A stretch of 25,050 bases of DNA from MGIIb-O2 sp964003245 (GCA_964003245.1 CAXFIU010000018.1:1-25050), one strand, 5' to 3'; shown: positions 7,423-16,133, numbered from the stretch's first letter. The notes: a model not told the origin generated them from the letters alone. Translations and numbers: made by a program.

Positions 7423-8169
7423 CTAATCTATGTAATGAGCGTAACTTTCTTCTTTTAATTTTTGATATACAACCTGCAATACTTCTTCCGGTGCATTTCG
7501 GAATGTTGGATTGGGGCTATCCCCCTGAGGGCGTCTCATTTCGCTCCATCTTCCCTCTTCATAGGCCATCAATGCTTCCTTCATCAGAATTCCTGCTAAC
7601 ACAAGAGTTTCATAGCATAAATCCTCATATTTCATACCTCTTTTTACAGGAACTTCTCTTCGTAAGAGTAAGTGTCCAGTATCTACTCCATTGTCACAGA
7701 AATGAGTGGATGAACCTACAGGTATATCGTGGTATACGCTCCATGCGGGAGATGCTGAACCTCTACATTCCGGTAACAATCCGGGATGGCTATTTATTAC
7801 TCCATCCTTAGGGTAATCCAATATTTCTCCACGAATAATTCTTGTCCCTCCAAAAACTATGATATCTAAATCTATGTCTCTAATATGTGGCATTACTTCT
7901 TCTGAGTTATGAATCGCCACTTCCACATGTTCAACATTAATACCTCTTTTTGATAACTCTCCAAGTTGCGAATCAATTGTTTCCGCAATTTGATTTCCTT
8001 CAATTCTCTTCAGAAATTTTTCTCTTTCTTCATCAGCAATCGCAGAATCTTCTGTAATGATAATTCTCGGTATAAATCCCTCCGAGATTAACTGTTTAAG
8101 CATCTCCCTACCATATGGATGTTCTTTTAGAAGTAGGTATGCGAAGTTCGGCTTGGCCATGTTTCTCAT
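7423..8169 (-). CDS. Formyltransferase-fold enzyme (PurN/Fmt/sugar formyltransferase-like)
   Basis: The 248 residues have the 10-formyl-tetrahydrofolate transferase signature: INSHPGLLPECRG with Asn126 and His128, then GVDTGHLLLRREV with Asp163, forming the Asn-His-Asp catalytic set. The family transfers a formyl group to an amine (GAR, Met-tRNA, amino sugars) or, in PurU, hydrolyses the formyl donor. Archaea do not use fMet-tRNA, and there is no C-terminal OB domain as in Fmt, so Fmt is unlikely. First gene of the five-gene minus-strand cluster, which suggests an amine or formamide intermediate in that pathway. ATG at 8169; a second ATG three codons in (8160) is equally possible. The substrate is not predictable. 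Confidence 0.82.
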   Translation of the reverse strand: MRNMAKPNFAYLLLKEHPYGREMLKQLISEGFIPRIIITEDSAIADEEREKFLKRIEGNQIAETIDSQLGELSKRGINVEHVEVAIHNSEEVMPHIRDIDLDIIVFGGTRIIRGEILDYPKDGVINSHPGLLPECRGSASPAWSVYHDIPVGSSTHFCDNGVDTGHLLLRREVPVKRGMKYEDLCYETLVLAGILMKEALMAYEEGRWSEMRRPQGDSPNPTFRNAPEEVLQVVYQKLKEESYAHYID

Positions 8170-8220
8170 TCGTCGCAGAGGTTTCTAATACCCGTTCTTT
8201 TCGGTGTAGATGTTTCTTAT

Positions 8221-8397
8221 TTAACTCATAATAACTTCAAAAATAAGGTAACCTATCCCTATCCCGATTGAAATAGAAATAATTACTCCCAATATTATAA
8301 ATTTCTTTAATTTAGAAATAATACCTTTTATTGGAAGGCCAAAACCATCATCTGAAGCATTGATGATGTCATAAATCATCTTTAATTGTGGCAGCAT
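8221..8397 (-). CDS. Small single-pass membrane protein (58 aa)
   Basis: A short frame from ATG at 8395-8397 to TAA at 8221-8223 encodes 58 residues. About 28 N-terminal polar residues (MLPQLKMIYDIINASDDGFG, then LPIKGIIS) are followed by KLKK and one strong hydrophobic helix, FIILGVIISISIGIGIGYLIF (about 33-53). The KLKK before the helix favours an N-in orientation. It lies 15 bases downstream of aspS on the same strand and fills an otherwise empty 243-base gap. Length and layout faintly recall archaeal SecE/Sec61-gamma, but the conserved SecE motif is not visible, so I leave it unnamed. Confidence 0.55.
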   Translation of the reverse strand: MLPQLKMIYDIINASDDGFGLPIKGIISKLKKFIILGVIISISIGIGIGYLIFEVIMS

Positions 8398-8412
8398 ATT
8401 AATCTCATCTCA

Positions 8413-9822
8413 TCAAGGAGTAACTCTTGTCCTATCTCGAGGGAATAAGACTACTTCACGGACATTTCCTGCTCCTGTAAGAACCATCAATAATCTTGCT
8501 ACTCCCAAGCCCCAACCGGCATGTGGAGGTGCTCCATAACGAAAACCATCAGTATAGAAAGTAAAATCTTCAGGATTGAGATTCATATCTCTGAGATTCT
8601 GCTCAAGTACATCCACTCTATGTTCTCTTTGTCCTCCGCTAGTCATCTCATCTCGGCCATAATTAAGATCAAAACCTCTACTTAGTTGTCCACCTGAATC
8701 ACTTTTCTCATTTTTATTATGATAAATATAGAATGGTTTCATTGCCATTGGCCATCTTGGAAGGAAATGGAAGCCGGGATATATTGCAGCAATCAAGTCA
8801 CAATGATGGCTCTCAATATCGTCTCCCCATTCTATATCTCCGCCTCCAGCCTTGACAATTTCTATTGCCTCAGAATAAGGTATTCTCGGGAATGGTAATT
8901 CTGGTACTTCAACAGTAATTTTTTCTTCACCTTGGCTAACTTTGTATTCGTTAATTACATCAATTAAATTTTGGTCATTTTCAGAAACAGAAGACCAGAT
9001 ATGATGAATCATTCTTTCCTGAACCCCCATTACATCTTCATCATTCATCCATGCGCCTTCAATATCAAAAGAGATAAATTCATTCAAATGCCTGTAAGTA
9101 TCATGTTTTTCAGCTCTAAATGCTGGTCCAATTTCAAAAACTCTTTCCAACCCTCCCAAGACTGCTAATTGTTTGTAAAGTTGAGGTGATTGACTGAGGA
9201 AAGCCGGTGTATCGAAATACATCATAGGAAATAGATTGGTCCCTCCCTCAGATGCACTTGCAATAATCTTAGGGCTATTCATTTCCATGAAACCTTCTTT
9301 GATTAAGTGTTCTCTCCCGTACTGAAGTACTTTACTTCTTAGTTGAAACATTGCGTTCACATGAGCTCTTCTCAAATCTAAATGTCTATTATCCAATCTA
9401 ATATCTAATCCGATTTTAACATCATCAATTATTCCCACAGGTAATGGAGTTGCTGCTTCTGCTAATATTTGCCCAGATGTCACATTTACTTCATATTCTG
9501 GAGGAGGAACTGGCTCGCCTTCGGCTACCTTTGGAGGTCTTTTCTGAGCCACTAAACCTGTTACTTGAATAGTTGATTCTCTCGTAGATGATTGTATTAA
9601 ATCAAAAGTTTCCGGATTCATATTATCCTTTTTCAAAAATGCCTGAATATGCCCCGTCCCATCTCTTAGCATTAGGAAGCATATAGCGCCTCTTCCACGT
9701 ATGGTTTCTGCATATCCAGCGACACTCACTTCTTCGCCTACTAATGATGCTCCTTCACTAACAATTTGCCCTATTGTATGTGTCCTGTAAGATGTAGGTT
9801 CCCATTGGCTACTGTCTCTCAT
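8413..9822 (-). CDS. aspS: Aspartyl-tRNA synthetase, archaeal type
   Basis: Class II synthetase that charges tRNA-Asp. An N-terminal OB-fold anticodon domain (VSVAGYAETIRGRGAICFLM onward) leads to the catalytic core with motif 2 GPAFRAE and motif 3 GWGLGVARLLM near the C-terminus. Ending at motif 3 without the bacterial GAD insertion marks the archaeal/eukaryotic type. I choose ATG at 9820-9822 (469 aa); a TTG at 9855 would add 11 residues and begin 2 bases after trmI. At the site where discriminating archaeal AspRS has Trp (Trp26 in Thermococcus), this protein has Glu (GYAE), so strict Asp-only specificity cannot be assumed. Downstream of trmI on the same strand, consistent with a translation-related transcription unit. 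Confidence 0.93.
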   Translation of the reverse strand: MRDSSQWEPTSYRTHTIGQIVSEGASLVGEEVSVAGYAETIRGRGAICFLMLRDGTGHIQAFLKKDNMNPETFDLIQSSTRESTIQVTGLVAQKRPPKVAEGEPVPPPEYEVNVTSGQILAEAATPLPVGIIDDVKIGLDIRLDNRHLDLRRAHVNAMFQLRSKVLQYGREHLIKEGFMEMNSPKIIASASEGGTNLFPMMYFDTPAFLSQSPQLYKQLAVLGGLERVFEIGPAFRAEKHDTYRHLNEFISFDIEGAWMNDEDVMGVQERMIHHIWSSVSENDQNLIDVINEYKVSQGEEKITVEVPELPFPRIPYSEAIEIVKAGGGDIEWGDDIESHHCDLIAAIYPGFHFLPRWPMAMKPFYIYHNKNEKSDSGGQLSRGFDLNYGRDEMTSGGQREHRVDVLEQNLRDMNLNPEDFTFYTDGFRYGAPPHAGWGLGVARLLMVLTGAGNVREVVLFPRDRTRVTP

Positions 9823-9857
9823 GGTTTGCCGAAGGAATACTTGGTTATGAATCAAAT

Positions 9858-10670
9858 CTATTCTTCTTCATCAGATGCCAATTTAGTGGCAATTAGTAAA
9901 AATGCTGTATGTCCCATTGGTTGATTCCCTGGTCTGACTCCTCCTTTACTTGCTTTACTCCATTTTCTCTCGATAATTTCTCCAGCCCATTCTATATTCA
10001 ATTTTTCTTCTTCACAACCATTCCAAGATTTTTCTAATTGTGATGAAGTCGGGCAATAACATGCAATTCTTCCTCCAACTCTAAGACAGGGAACTACTGA
10101 TTTCAAGACAGTCCAAGGCTCTGCCATATCAATTATAGCGGCATCTATTTCGAAACAAATTTCTTTCACACGATCAGTAATATTAGATAAATCATCAACA
10201 ACCAGATGCCAATTAGGAAATTCTGGTAGTATTTCCTCTAATCTATCCATATTTTGTTTTCCGACAACTGCATGTTCATCTCGAACTTCTACAGAAATTA
10301 GAGTTCCGCTATTTCCTAATACATTAGCTATGTTCATAGCAAGACCCGCAGAACCATGACCTCCTTCTAGTACTCGACTTCCTACCCCAATTCCTAGCCA
10401 AGAAATTAAGAAACCAGAGTCTTTTATACCTATAGTTTGAGCTCTTCTAACCATGTTGCGTCGTGCTTCAGGAAGAGTTGCTTTGACAATAGTTAGTGAT
10501 TTTTGACCAACTTTTATCCTCTCACCAATCGAGTGTCCTGATAATAGTTGTTCTGAATCAAACCTCCCTAGGCCTTTTATCTTGATTTCTCCGGGTTTTT
10601 TTTGCAACAAATAGGCTCTTCCATCATCTTCTCTTAGAGCCACCCACTCTAGGTCCTTGATTCCGGCCAT
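9858..10670 (-). CDS. trmI: tRNA (adenine-58/57-N1)-methyltransferase, TrmI/Trm61 family
   Basis: SAM-dependent enzyme making m1A58 (and in some archaea m1A57) in the tRNA T-loop, acting as a tetramer. The 270 residues show the family order: a small N-terminal domain, RRAQTIGIKDSGFLISWLGI, SAM motif I VLEGGHGSAG (about 100-109), acidic ISVEVRDEH, the IDMAEPW block where the family has D-x-P-x-P/W, and the closing RPGNQPMGHTAFLLIAT. Length is typical for archaeal TrmI. The ATG at 10670 faces the divergent Omp28-like gene across 120 bases, so the promoter for the trmI-aspS unit should lie in that gap. Confidence 0.9.
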   Translation of the reverse strand: MAGIKDLEWVALREDDGRAYLLQKKPGEIKIKGLGRFDSEQLLSGHSIGERIKVGQKSLTIVKATLPEARRNMVRRAQTIGIKDSGFLISWLGIGVGSRVLEGGHGSAGLAMNIANVLGNSGTLISVEVRDEHAVVGKQNMDRLEEILPEFPNWHLVVDDLSNITDRVKEICFEIDAAIIDMAEPWTVLKSVVPCLRVGGRIACYCPTSSQLEKSWNGCEEEKLNIEWAGEIIERKWSKASKGGVRPGNQPMGHTAFLLIATKLASDEEE

Positions 10671-10734
10671 TGATTCTACGCAAAGGTTTCATGATATCAA
10701 GTCATTCGATTGTAAATTAGGTTTTTTTTGATTC

Positions 10735-10744
10735 ATTATAAAAA
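10735..10744 (+). promoter_or_regulatory. TATA-box candidate for the Omp28-like gene
   Basis: ATTATAAAAA lies 46-56 bases before the GTG start at 10791, which would give a leader of about 20-25 bases. It is the best TATA match in the divergent gap 10671-10790. A run of eight T at 10722-10729 precedes it. Confidence 0.4.
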
Positions 10745-10790
10745 CAAATCTTAGATAAGGTTATACCATGTTGGCATAAGCGTTGAATTA

Positions 10791-13700
10791 GTGCTAAGGA
10801 ACAAATTGAGTAGTTCAGTCTTGGCTGCAGCCATGATGTCATTGATGGTTATAATGACTCTAGGAGGTCTTTTTGATTTAGAAGAACAAGAAGTCTCTCG
10901 ATCTAATGAGCTTGAAAAGGAAGAATTACCGCTTTTCGCCACAAGTCCAGGGCATACAGTATTTGGTGAATATGTGGGTGCTCATTGGTGTGGCCCTTGT
11001 ATGAGTAGCGCGTCTCCTTCCCTTAACAATCTCAAAACATCTAATCCAGAAGATTTCACTTATGTTTCCTTTTTCGAAGGATCAGGTACTGGATGGCCAT
11101 CTGATTCAATTGGTAGTTCAGGATCTAGGAGAAATCATGTGATGGGCGCTTCTAGTGGTTACCCTACATTTTCTTTTGCAGATGAACAAGCAGGTTCTTG
11201 TTACAAAGTAGGTGCTGGCGGAACAAATTTCTATGATAGTGATTTTTCAGCTGGTGGATGTATGTCTCCATCTTCGACAGATTTTTCTATGGAACTTTCT
11301 ACTTCCTTGGATACTTCTGGAGATACGGTTACTACTGACTTAACTATCTCGTACTTAGGTTCTCTTCCCTCTGTTTCAGTGTACGTATATGCTGCTGTGA
11401 CTGAGCATTCTGGGGCCGAAAACTATGATGATGGATACAAACCACATCATGTTTGGAGATCTTGGTTATTGAACAGTGATAATAATGGGTTTGAACAAGT
11501 CGTTCTATCTCCTGGTTCCCCTGCTGAACTTTCTTGGGATAAACCATTGAGTACTGTTAGAGCCTCTGGTGGAAATACTCAATTTGAGAATTTTTGGCCA
11601 GTAATTGCACTTATGGATGGGCCTCATACGACTTACAATAATTTCTATGCCGCAGTTGATTTAGATATGGCTCCATTGGTTGACATAGGAATATCCGATT
11701 TTATCATCCAGGGTGATCCAGGTTTTGTTCAAGGAGATGATATTGTCTTACAAACCACTATCAGAAATAATGGTGTTGAATCATACTCAGAAGGCGGTCA
11801 AATTAGTATATACTATCTAGACGGAGTAGATGAACAATTAATCTCTACTTTTTCTCTGAATAATAATATTGCACCTGGTTCTACTCGAACGGTAACAACA
11901 AATTTTGACACCTCTTCAATTACAATGTCGCCATCTGGGACCTCCGTATTTAGAGCAAGACTTTCAGATTTAGAGGGAGATAGAATCGCAAGCAATAATT
12001 ATCAAGATGTGGCAGGTTTACATGACTTACCCCCCGTTCCTATTACCCCTACTGCAGTTTCATCTCCTAATGTAAATAGAGGTAGCACTATACAATTTGA
12101 AGTTAGTGCGTTATCAAATGATTTAGTTGATACGATTGAATCAATGTTTCCTACGCTACATTATTCAGAGGCAGGTTTAGGTTCTTGGGACGATACATGG
12201 ATTGGAAATGTTGAGATTATTGGAACTGGTGGTAATGCAAGGTACTTATTTTCAATTAATACCGAATTGACCTCAGAAGTTGGCCCCTATGATCTCAGAG
12301 TAATGTGGACAGATGCCGGAGGGCAAAATAGCGAGTGGTTAATTTCAGAAAATGCATTTGTGCTTCAAAACGCTCTACCATCTATTTATTCAAGTAGTGA
12401 TGATCAGTATTCTGGAATGCCTACTGTTAAGGTAGATAATGAAGAAAAGGTGTCTATATTAGGTTTAATCAGTGATGCAGAGACTCCTCTTCATCTTCTA
12501 GATATTTCGAGTACAGATAATGAATTCTTATCATGGGATCCAGTGAATCTAGAATTGTCCGTTAAGTTTACACAAGTTATCAGAGATAGCCACGGTAATG
12601 CATTGCCTCAAGGAATTTACTTCGATGTTGATGATGGAGATGATGTTAATTCCGGACTAATTTTATTCAATGTAATTGAGAATGGCGCTCCCAGATGGTC
12701 TCCCATTAATACACAATCATTTGATGAAGGTGGTTATGGAAGTATTACCTTTACAAATTATCTATCTGATACAAACGATGCCGGTAATCCTGTGCCTGTA
12801 GCCGATCTCTTATTATCGATAATTGATGTATCTGATGAAACCTTAGTTGAAGCAAACTTAAATGGTCATTCCTTATCAGTAGTTGCTTTGAATGATGATG
12901 ATTTTGGAATAGTAGATATTTTAGTTAGAGCTAGTGATGGCGAGAAGTTCTCCGATACAGTAGTGACCTTCCATGTACTTAATGTAAATGATGCACCCCG
13001 AATTGATTTAACAGATATTGAACAAATCGATATACAAACAGGAGATACTTATTCTGTCAATTTACTAGAAAGAATATCTGACATCGATAATTCCGATGAC
13101 GAAATTTGGGTAGTTGTGGAGAATCAAGTCCCCGGTGCAACTCAGTGGAATCCAATAACGGGCAATTTAATCATGTCTTGGCAAGAACCTGGAATTCAGA
13201 TAGTAAATGTCACCGCTGAAGATAGGCACGGCTTTTCTTCTTCCTCAATTATTACTGTTAATGTTGTTGACGATTTACCTTTGGTCTGGAAATATGGGTC
13301 AAGTGGGGACTTCACAATTTCTATTGATACAACTGACTATTACACAAATCCTTCTGTTACTATTACTAATGTAGGAGTTTTGGAATTATCTCAGATATCT
13401 GTATTCTGGGGTATTTGTAATTCTGTTACTGGGATATGCCATACTTCGGGAATTTCTCATAATTTAGGGCCATTCATTGTGAATCATATCAGTGGCGAAG
13501 GATTGGGTATTGGCGATTATATGACATTCACTGTTCGAGCTGTTGACCAAGACGGAATGGATAGAGTTACAGATGAAACCTACAAGATTCATGCTACACT
13601 GCCTGAGTTAGTAATTGAAGACGATCAAAGTGTTGATGAAGAGTCTTCAAGTACAATATTCTCTCCTTTGATAGTTACAGGGTTGTTAAGTTTCTTAGTA

Positions 13701-13976
13701 CTATTTATGTTAATCTTATCTCTTTCAGCAGCTTCAATCTTGAGAAGGAAAAAGAGAGTGGATGAACAATCTCAATATACTTCACATGCTCCAATTGAAT
13801 TAATGGATAGAAAACCATCAGATAATCCGTCTAGAAGAATTCCTCCACCACCTCCTAGAAGACTTCCTCCACCTCCTCCAATGGTGCCTAAATTGCCCGA
13901 TAGCGGCTTACCTGAGGGCTGGTCTATGGAACAGTGGCATTACTATGGAGAAGAGTATATCCGACGTCAAAAGTGA
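10791..13976 (+). CDS. Secreted, membrane-anchored Omp28-like thioredoxin-fold protein with CARDB and cadherin-like domains
   Basis: 1061 residues, GTG start (an in-frame TAG at 10752-10754 limits extension). Order seen: signal sequence or anchor (about 10-27); thioredoxin-like domain with CGPC at 67-70 and a likely cis-Pro at Pro125 (GYPTF); a beta domain with YVYAAVTEHSG and HHVWRSWL, as in Omp28-related proteins; a CARDB-like domain (about 294-408); Ig-like and cadherin-like domains including a VNDAP junction near 731; a transmembrane helix (about 957-982) followed by RRKKR; a cytoplasmic tail with two PPPPP runs; and a closing GWSMEQWHYYGEEYI. Predicted outside the cell, anchored at the C-terminus. 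The CxxC suggests disulfide exchange or redox work at the surface, but no partner is visible. The domain boundaries are estimates. Confidence 0.8.
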   Translation: MLRNKLSSSVLAAAMMSLMVIMTLGGLFDLEEQEVSRSNELEKEELPLFATSPGHTVFGEYVGAHWCGPCMSSASPSLNNLKTSNPEDFTYVSFFEGSGTGWPSDSIGSSGSRRNHVMGASSGYPTFSFADEQAGSCYKVGAGGTNFYDSDFSAGGCMSPSSTDFSMELSTSLDTSGDTVTTDLTISYLGSLPSVSVYVYAAVTEHSGAENYDDGYKPHHVWRSWLLNSDNNGFEQVVLSPGSPAELSWDKPLSTVRASGGNTQFENFWPVIALMDGPHTTYNNFYAAVDLDMAPLVDIGISDFIIQGDPGFVQGDDIVLQTTIRNNGVESYSEGGQISIYYLDGVDEQLISTFSLNNNIAPGSTRTVTTNFDTSSITMSPSGTSVFRARLSDLEGDRIASNNYQDVAGLHDLPPVPITPTAVSSPNVNRGSTIQFEVSALSNDLVDTIESMFPTLHYSEAGLGSWDDTWIGNVEIIGTGGNARYLFSINTELTSEVGPYDLRVMWTDAGGQNSEWLISENAFVLQNALPSIYSSSDDQYSGMPTVKVDNEEKVSILGLISDAETPLHLLDISSTDNEFLSWDPVNLELSVKFTQVIRDSHGNALPQGIYFDVDDGDDVNSGLILFNVIENGAPRWSPINTQSFDEGGYGSITFTNYLSDTNDAGNPVPVADLLLSIIDVSDETLVEANLNGHSLSVVALNDDDFGIVDILVRASDGEKFSDTVVTFHVLNVNDAPRIDLTDIEQIDIQTGDTYSVNLLERISDIDNSDDEIWVVVENQVPGATQWNPITGNLIMSWQEPGIQIVNVTAEDRHGFSSSSIITVNVVDDLPLVWKYGSSGDFTISIDTTDYYTNPSVTITNVGVLELSQISVFWGICNSVTGICHTSGISHNLGPFIVNHISGEGLGIGDYMTFTVRAVDQDGMDRVTDETYKIHATLPELVIEDDQSVDEESSSTIFSPLIVTGLLSFLVLFMLILSLSAASILRRKKRVDEQSQYTSHAPIELMDRKPSDNPSRRIPPPPPRRLPPPPPMVPKLPDSGLPEGWSMEQWHYYGEEYIRRQK

Positions 13977-14003
13977 ATATTTTCGCTAATGCTTCTATGA
14001 CGC

Positions 14004-14017
14004 ACCTTCAAGAAGGT
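14004..14017. repeat. Inverted repeat upstream of lonB
   Basis: ACCTTC-AA-GAAGGT is a perfect 6-base inverted repeat about 33 bases before the lonB start. The 2-base spacer is too tight for a stable RNA hairpin, so a protein-binding operator is more plausible if it is functional. It could also be chance. Confidence 0.3.
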
Positions 14018-14049
14018 CAGACTTACAGGACTAATCCCGAGGGAGTCAC

Positions 14050-16092
14050 TTGTCAGACGAAGTAGATGAATCATTAGCCGAGGAAAACCCTCTTGAGAGC
14101 TGGGAAGATGGTTCTGCTTTTGGCGTTGCAGAAGAAAAAGATCCAGTATGTAAGACTCCTGTTGAAGAATGGATAAAGAAAGTAGATATAACCTCAACAG
14201 CAGACGTTCCGATTCCAAAAAATCTGGTCGACCAAGTTATTGGTCAAGATGCGGCCTCAATAGTTGTCCGCAAGGCTGCAGAGCAGAGAAGACACGTCAT
14301 AATGGTTGGAGAACCAGGGACTGGTAAGTCTATGTTAGCACGTTCAATGACGGAGTTCCTTCCTAAAGAACAACTAGAGGATATCTTAGTTTATCGTAAT
14401 CAAGATGATGAAAATGAACCTAAGGTAAGGACTGTTCCAGCAGGTAGGGGTTCAAGGATTATTTCTGAGCGCAAAGCATTGATTAGGCAGCAAAGAGAAA
14501 GAACAAATCGTACACTGTTATTCATAGTTTTAATTGTCGGCGCTGCTTTAGTCTTAGCAACACTTTCTAGTGGCGAAATATTGACACTAATTTTTGGTTC
14601 ATTTTTATTGATATTTGGTTACTTCTTCCTGAGAGGTAGATTAACAGCAGGAGATGAAGGAAATATACCTAAACTTCTAGTTAAACATGAGCGTAATGAA
14701 GAACCTCCATTCATTGATGCCACAGGGACTCTCGCCGGAGCTCTACTAGGCGATGTAAGGCATGATCCATTCCAATCAGGTGCAGATTTAGCCACGCCTG
14801 CTCATGAGAGAGTTGAGCCTGGTGCAGTTCATAGAGCAAATAAGGGAGTACTCTACATTGATGAAATTAGAATGTTAAGGATGGAAGAGCAACAAGCATT
14901 ACTAGTTGCTATGCAAGAAAAGGCCCTTTCAATATCAGGTCGTTCCGAGCGTTCATCAGGCGCGTTGACAAAGTCTGAACCAGTTCCTACCGATTTCATT
15001 CTAATTGCTGCTGGAAACTTGGACAGCATACAGAATATGCACCCTGCTCTTAGGAGCAGAATCAGAGGATATGGGTATGAAGTTTATGTCAATACAGATA
15101 TGCCGGATACTGAAAAGAATCGCCGCCGATTAATACGTTTCGTATCTCAGGAAGTTGTTAACGAAAGAAAGAAAACTTCTGGTAAACCAATCCCTCATTT
15201 TGATGTTGAATCTATTGGATTAATCTTGAAGGAAGCTCAGAGACGTAGCGGCCGTAGAGGCAGATTATCTCTTAGATTACGTGAATTAGGAGGTTTAATT
15301 CGAATTGCAGGAGATCTTGCAGTAGAAGAAAATGCAGAAATTACTACTGCATCACATGTCATTCGAGCTAGAGCGATTGCCAAACCGCTTGAACAACAAG
15401 TTGCTGACAGATATTTAGAAAGACAGGCTGATTACTCAATGATTGTGAATAAAGGTGAAAGAATTGGTAGAGTTAATGGATTAGCCGTATTAGGTGCTGA
15501 TTCCGGACTTTCTGATTATTCTGGAGTAGTTCTACCAGTAGAAGCTATGGTGACTGCTGCGCATGGTAGATCAGGACAAGTGATAGCTACGGGGGGATTA
15601 TCCGATTTAGCTAAAGAATCTGTAACAAATATCAGTGCAGTTGTCAAAAAATTAACTGGAAATGATATCAAGGACTTCGATGTTCATGTTCAATTCCCAG
15701 GAACTCACAATGTGGACGGAGATAGCGCATCGATAACTATGGCTACTGCTATAATAAGTGCCTTTGAAGGATTACCTATTGAACAGAATCTTGCAATGAC
15801 CGGTTCTCTTTCCATAAGAGGAGAAGTACTCCCAATAGGTGGTGTTTCTGCTAAGATAGAAGCCGCCGCTAAATCTGGTATTGGAACTATTATTATTCCT
15901 CGCTCTAATTTGCAAGACGTATTAATTGATGAGAAATACGAGTCTATGGTCAATGTTATTCCTGTAGACTCATTGGATGAGGTGCTAAAACATGCCCTTG
16001 TTGGTTCAGAAGATAAAGTGTCTTTAGTAGAAAGATTAGCATTAGTTATTGATACCATTTCTAATAATGCAGACACACAACCGTCAGCCTGA
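14050..16092 (+). CDS. lonB: Archaeal membrane-anchored Lon protease (LonB)
   Basis: ATP-dependent protease fixed to the inner face of the membrane; degrades misfolded and regulatory proteins. The 680 residues show Walker A GEPGTGKS (87-94); two membrane helices inserted in the AAA+ domain (about 155-172 and 178-195); Walker B GVLYIDE; a sensor-type IAAGN; and a C-terminal S16 peptidase domain with catalytic Ser559 in GDSAS and Lys602 in GGVSAKIEAA. The membrane insertion inside AAA+ is diagnostic of archaeal LonB. TTG start at 14050 is supported by GAGGGAG at 14039-14045. The acidic N-terminal stretch of about 50 residues is longer than in many LonB proteins. It stands 73 bases after the Omp28-like gene and may have its own promoter. 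Confidence 0.95.
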   Translation: MSDEVDESLAEENPLESWEDGSAFGVAEEKDPVCKTPVEEWIKKVDITSTADVPIPKNLVDQVIGQDAASIVVRKAAEQRRHVIMVGEPGTGKSMLARSMTEFLPKEQLEDILVYRNQDDENEPKVRTVPAGRGSRIISERKALIRQQRERTNRTLLFIVLIVGAALVLATLSSGEILTLIFGSFLLIFGYFFLRGRLTAGDEGNIPKLLVKHERNEEPPFIDATGTLAGALLGDVRHDPFQSGADLATPAHERVEPGAVHRANKGVLYIDEIRMLRMEEQQALLVAMQEKALSISGRSERSSGALTKSEPVPTDFILIAAGNLDSIQNMHPALRSRIRGYGYEVYVNTDMPDTEKNRRRLIRFVSQEVVNERKKTSGKPIPHFDVESIGLILKEAQRRSGRRGRLSLRLRELGGLIRIAGDLAVEENAEITTASHVIRARAIAKPLEQQVADRYLERQADYSMIVNKGERIGRVNGLAVLGADSGLSDYSGVVLPVEAMVTAAHGRSGQVIATGGLSDLAKESVTNISAVVKKLTGNDIKDFDVHVQFPGTHNVDGDSASITMATAIISAFEGLPIEQNLAMTGSLSIRGEVLPIGGVSAKIEAAAKSGIGTIIIPRSNLQDVLIDEKYESMVNVIPVDSLDEVLKHALVGSEDKVSLVERLALVIDTISNNADTQPSA

Positions 16093-16133
16093 TTCTCCCT
16101 CAAAACTAAGAGTCAAACCTGCACGGTTGTATT

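Noticed and set aside
7423..8169. Methionyl-tRNA formyltransferase (fmt)
   Set aside because: There is no C-terminal OB domain and archaea do not initiate with fMet; only the generic formyltransferase core can be supported.
13831..13896. A DNA-level tandem repeat of CCT/CCA triplets
   Set aside because: It is in frame and encodes the two poly-Pro runs of the Omp28-like protein's tail, so it is a protein feature rather than a separate repeat element.
15705..16103. A long open frame on the minus strand opposite the lonB protease domain
   Set aside because: It lies wholly against a strongly supported coding region with conserved catalytic residues, has no family-like motifs and is best explained as a codon-bias shadow.
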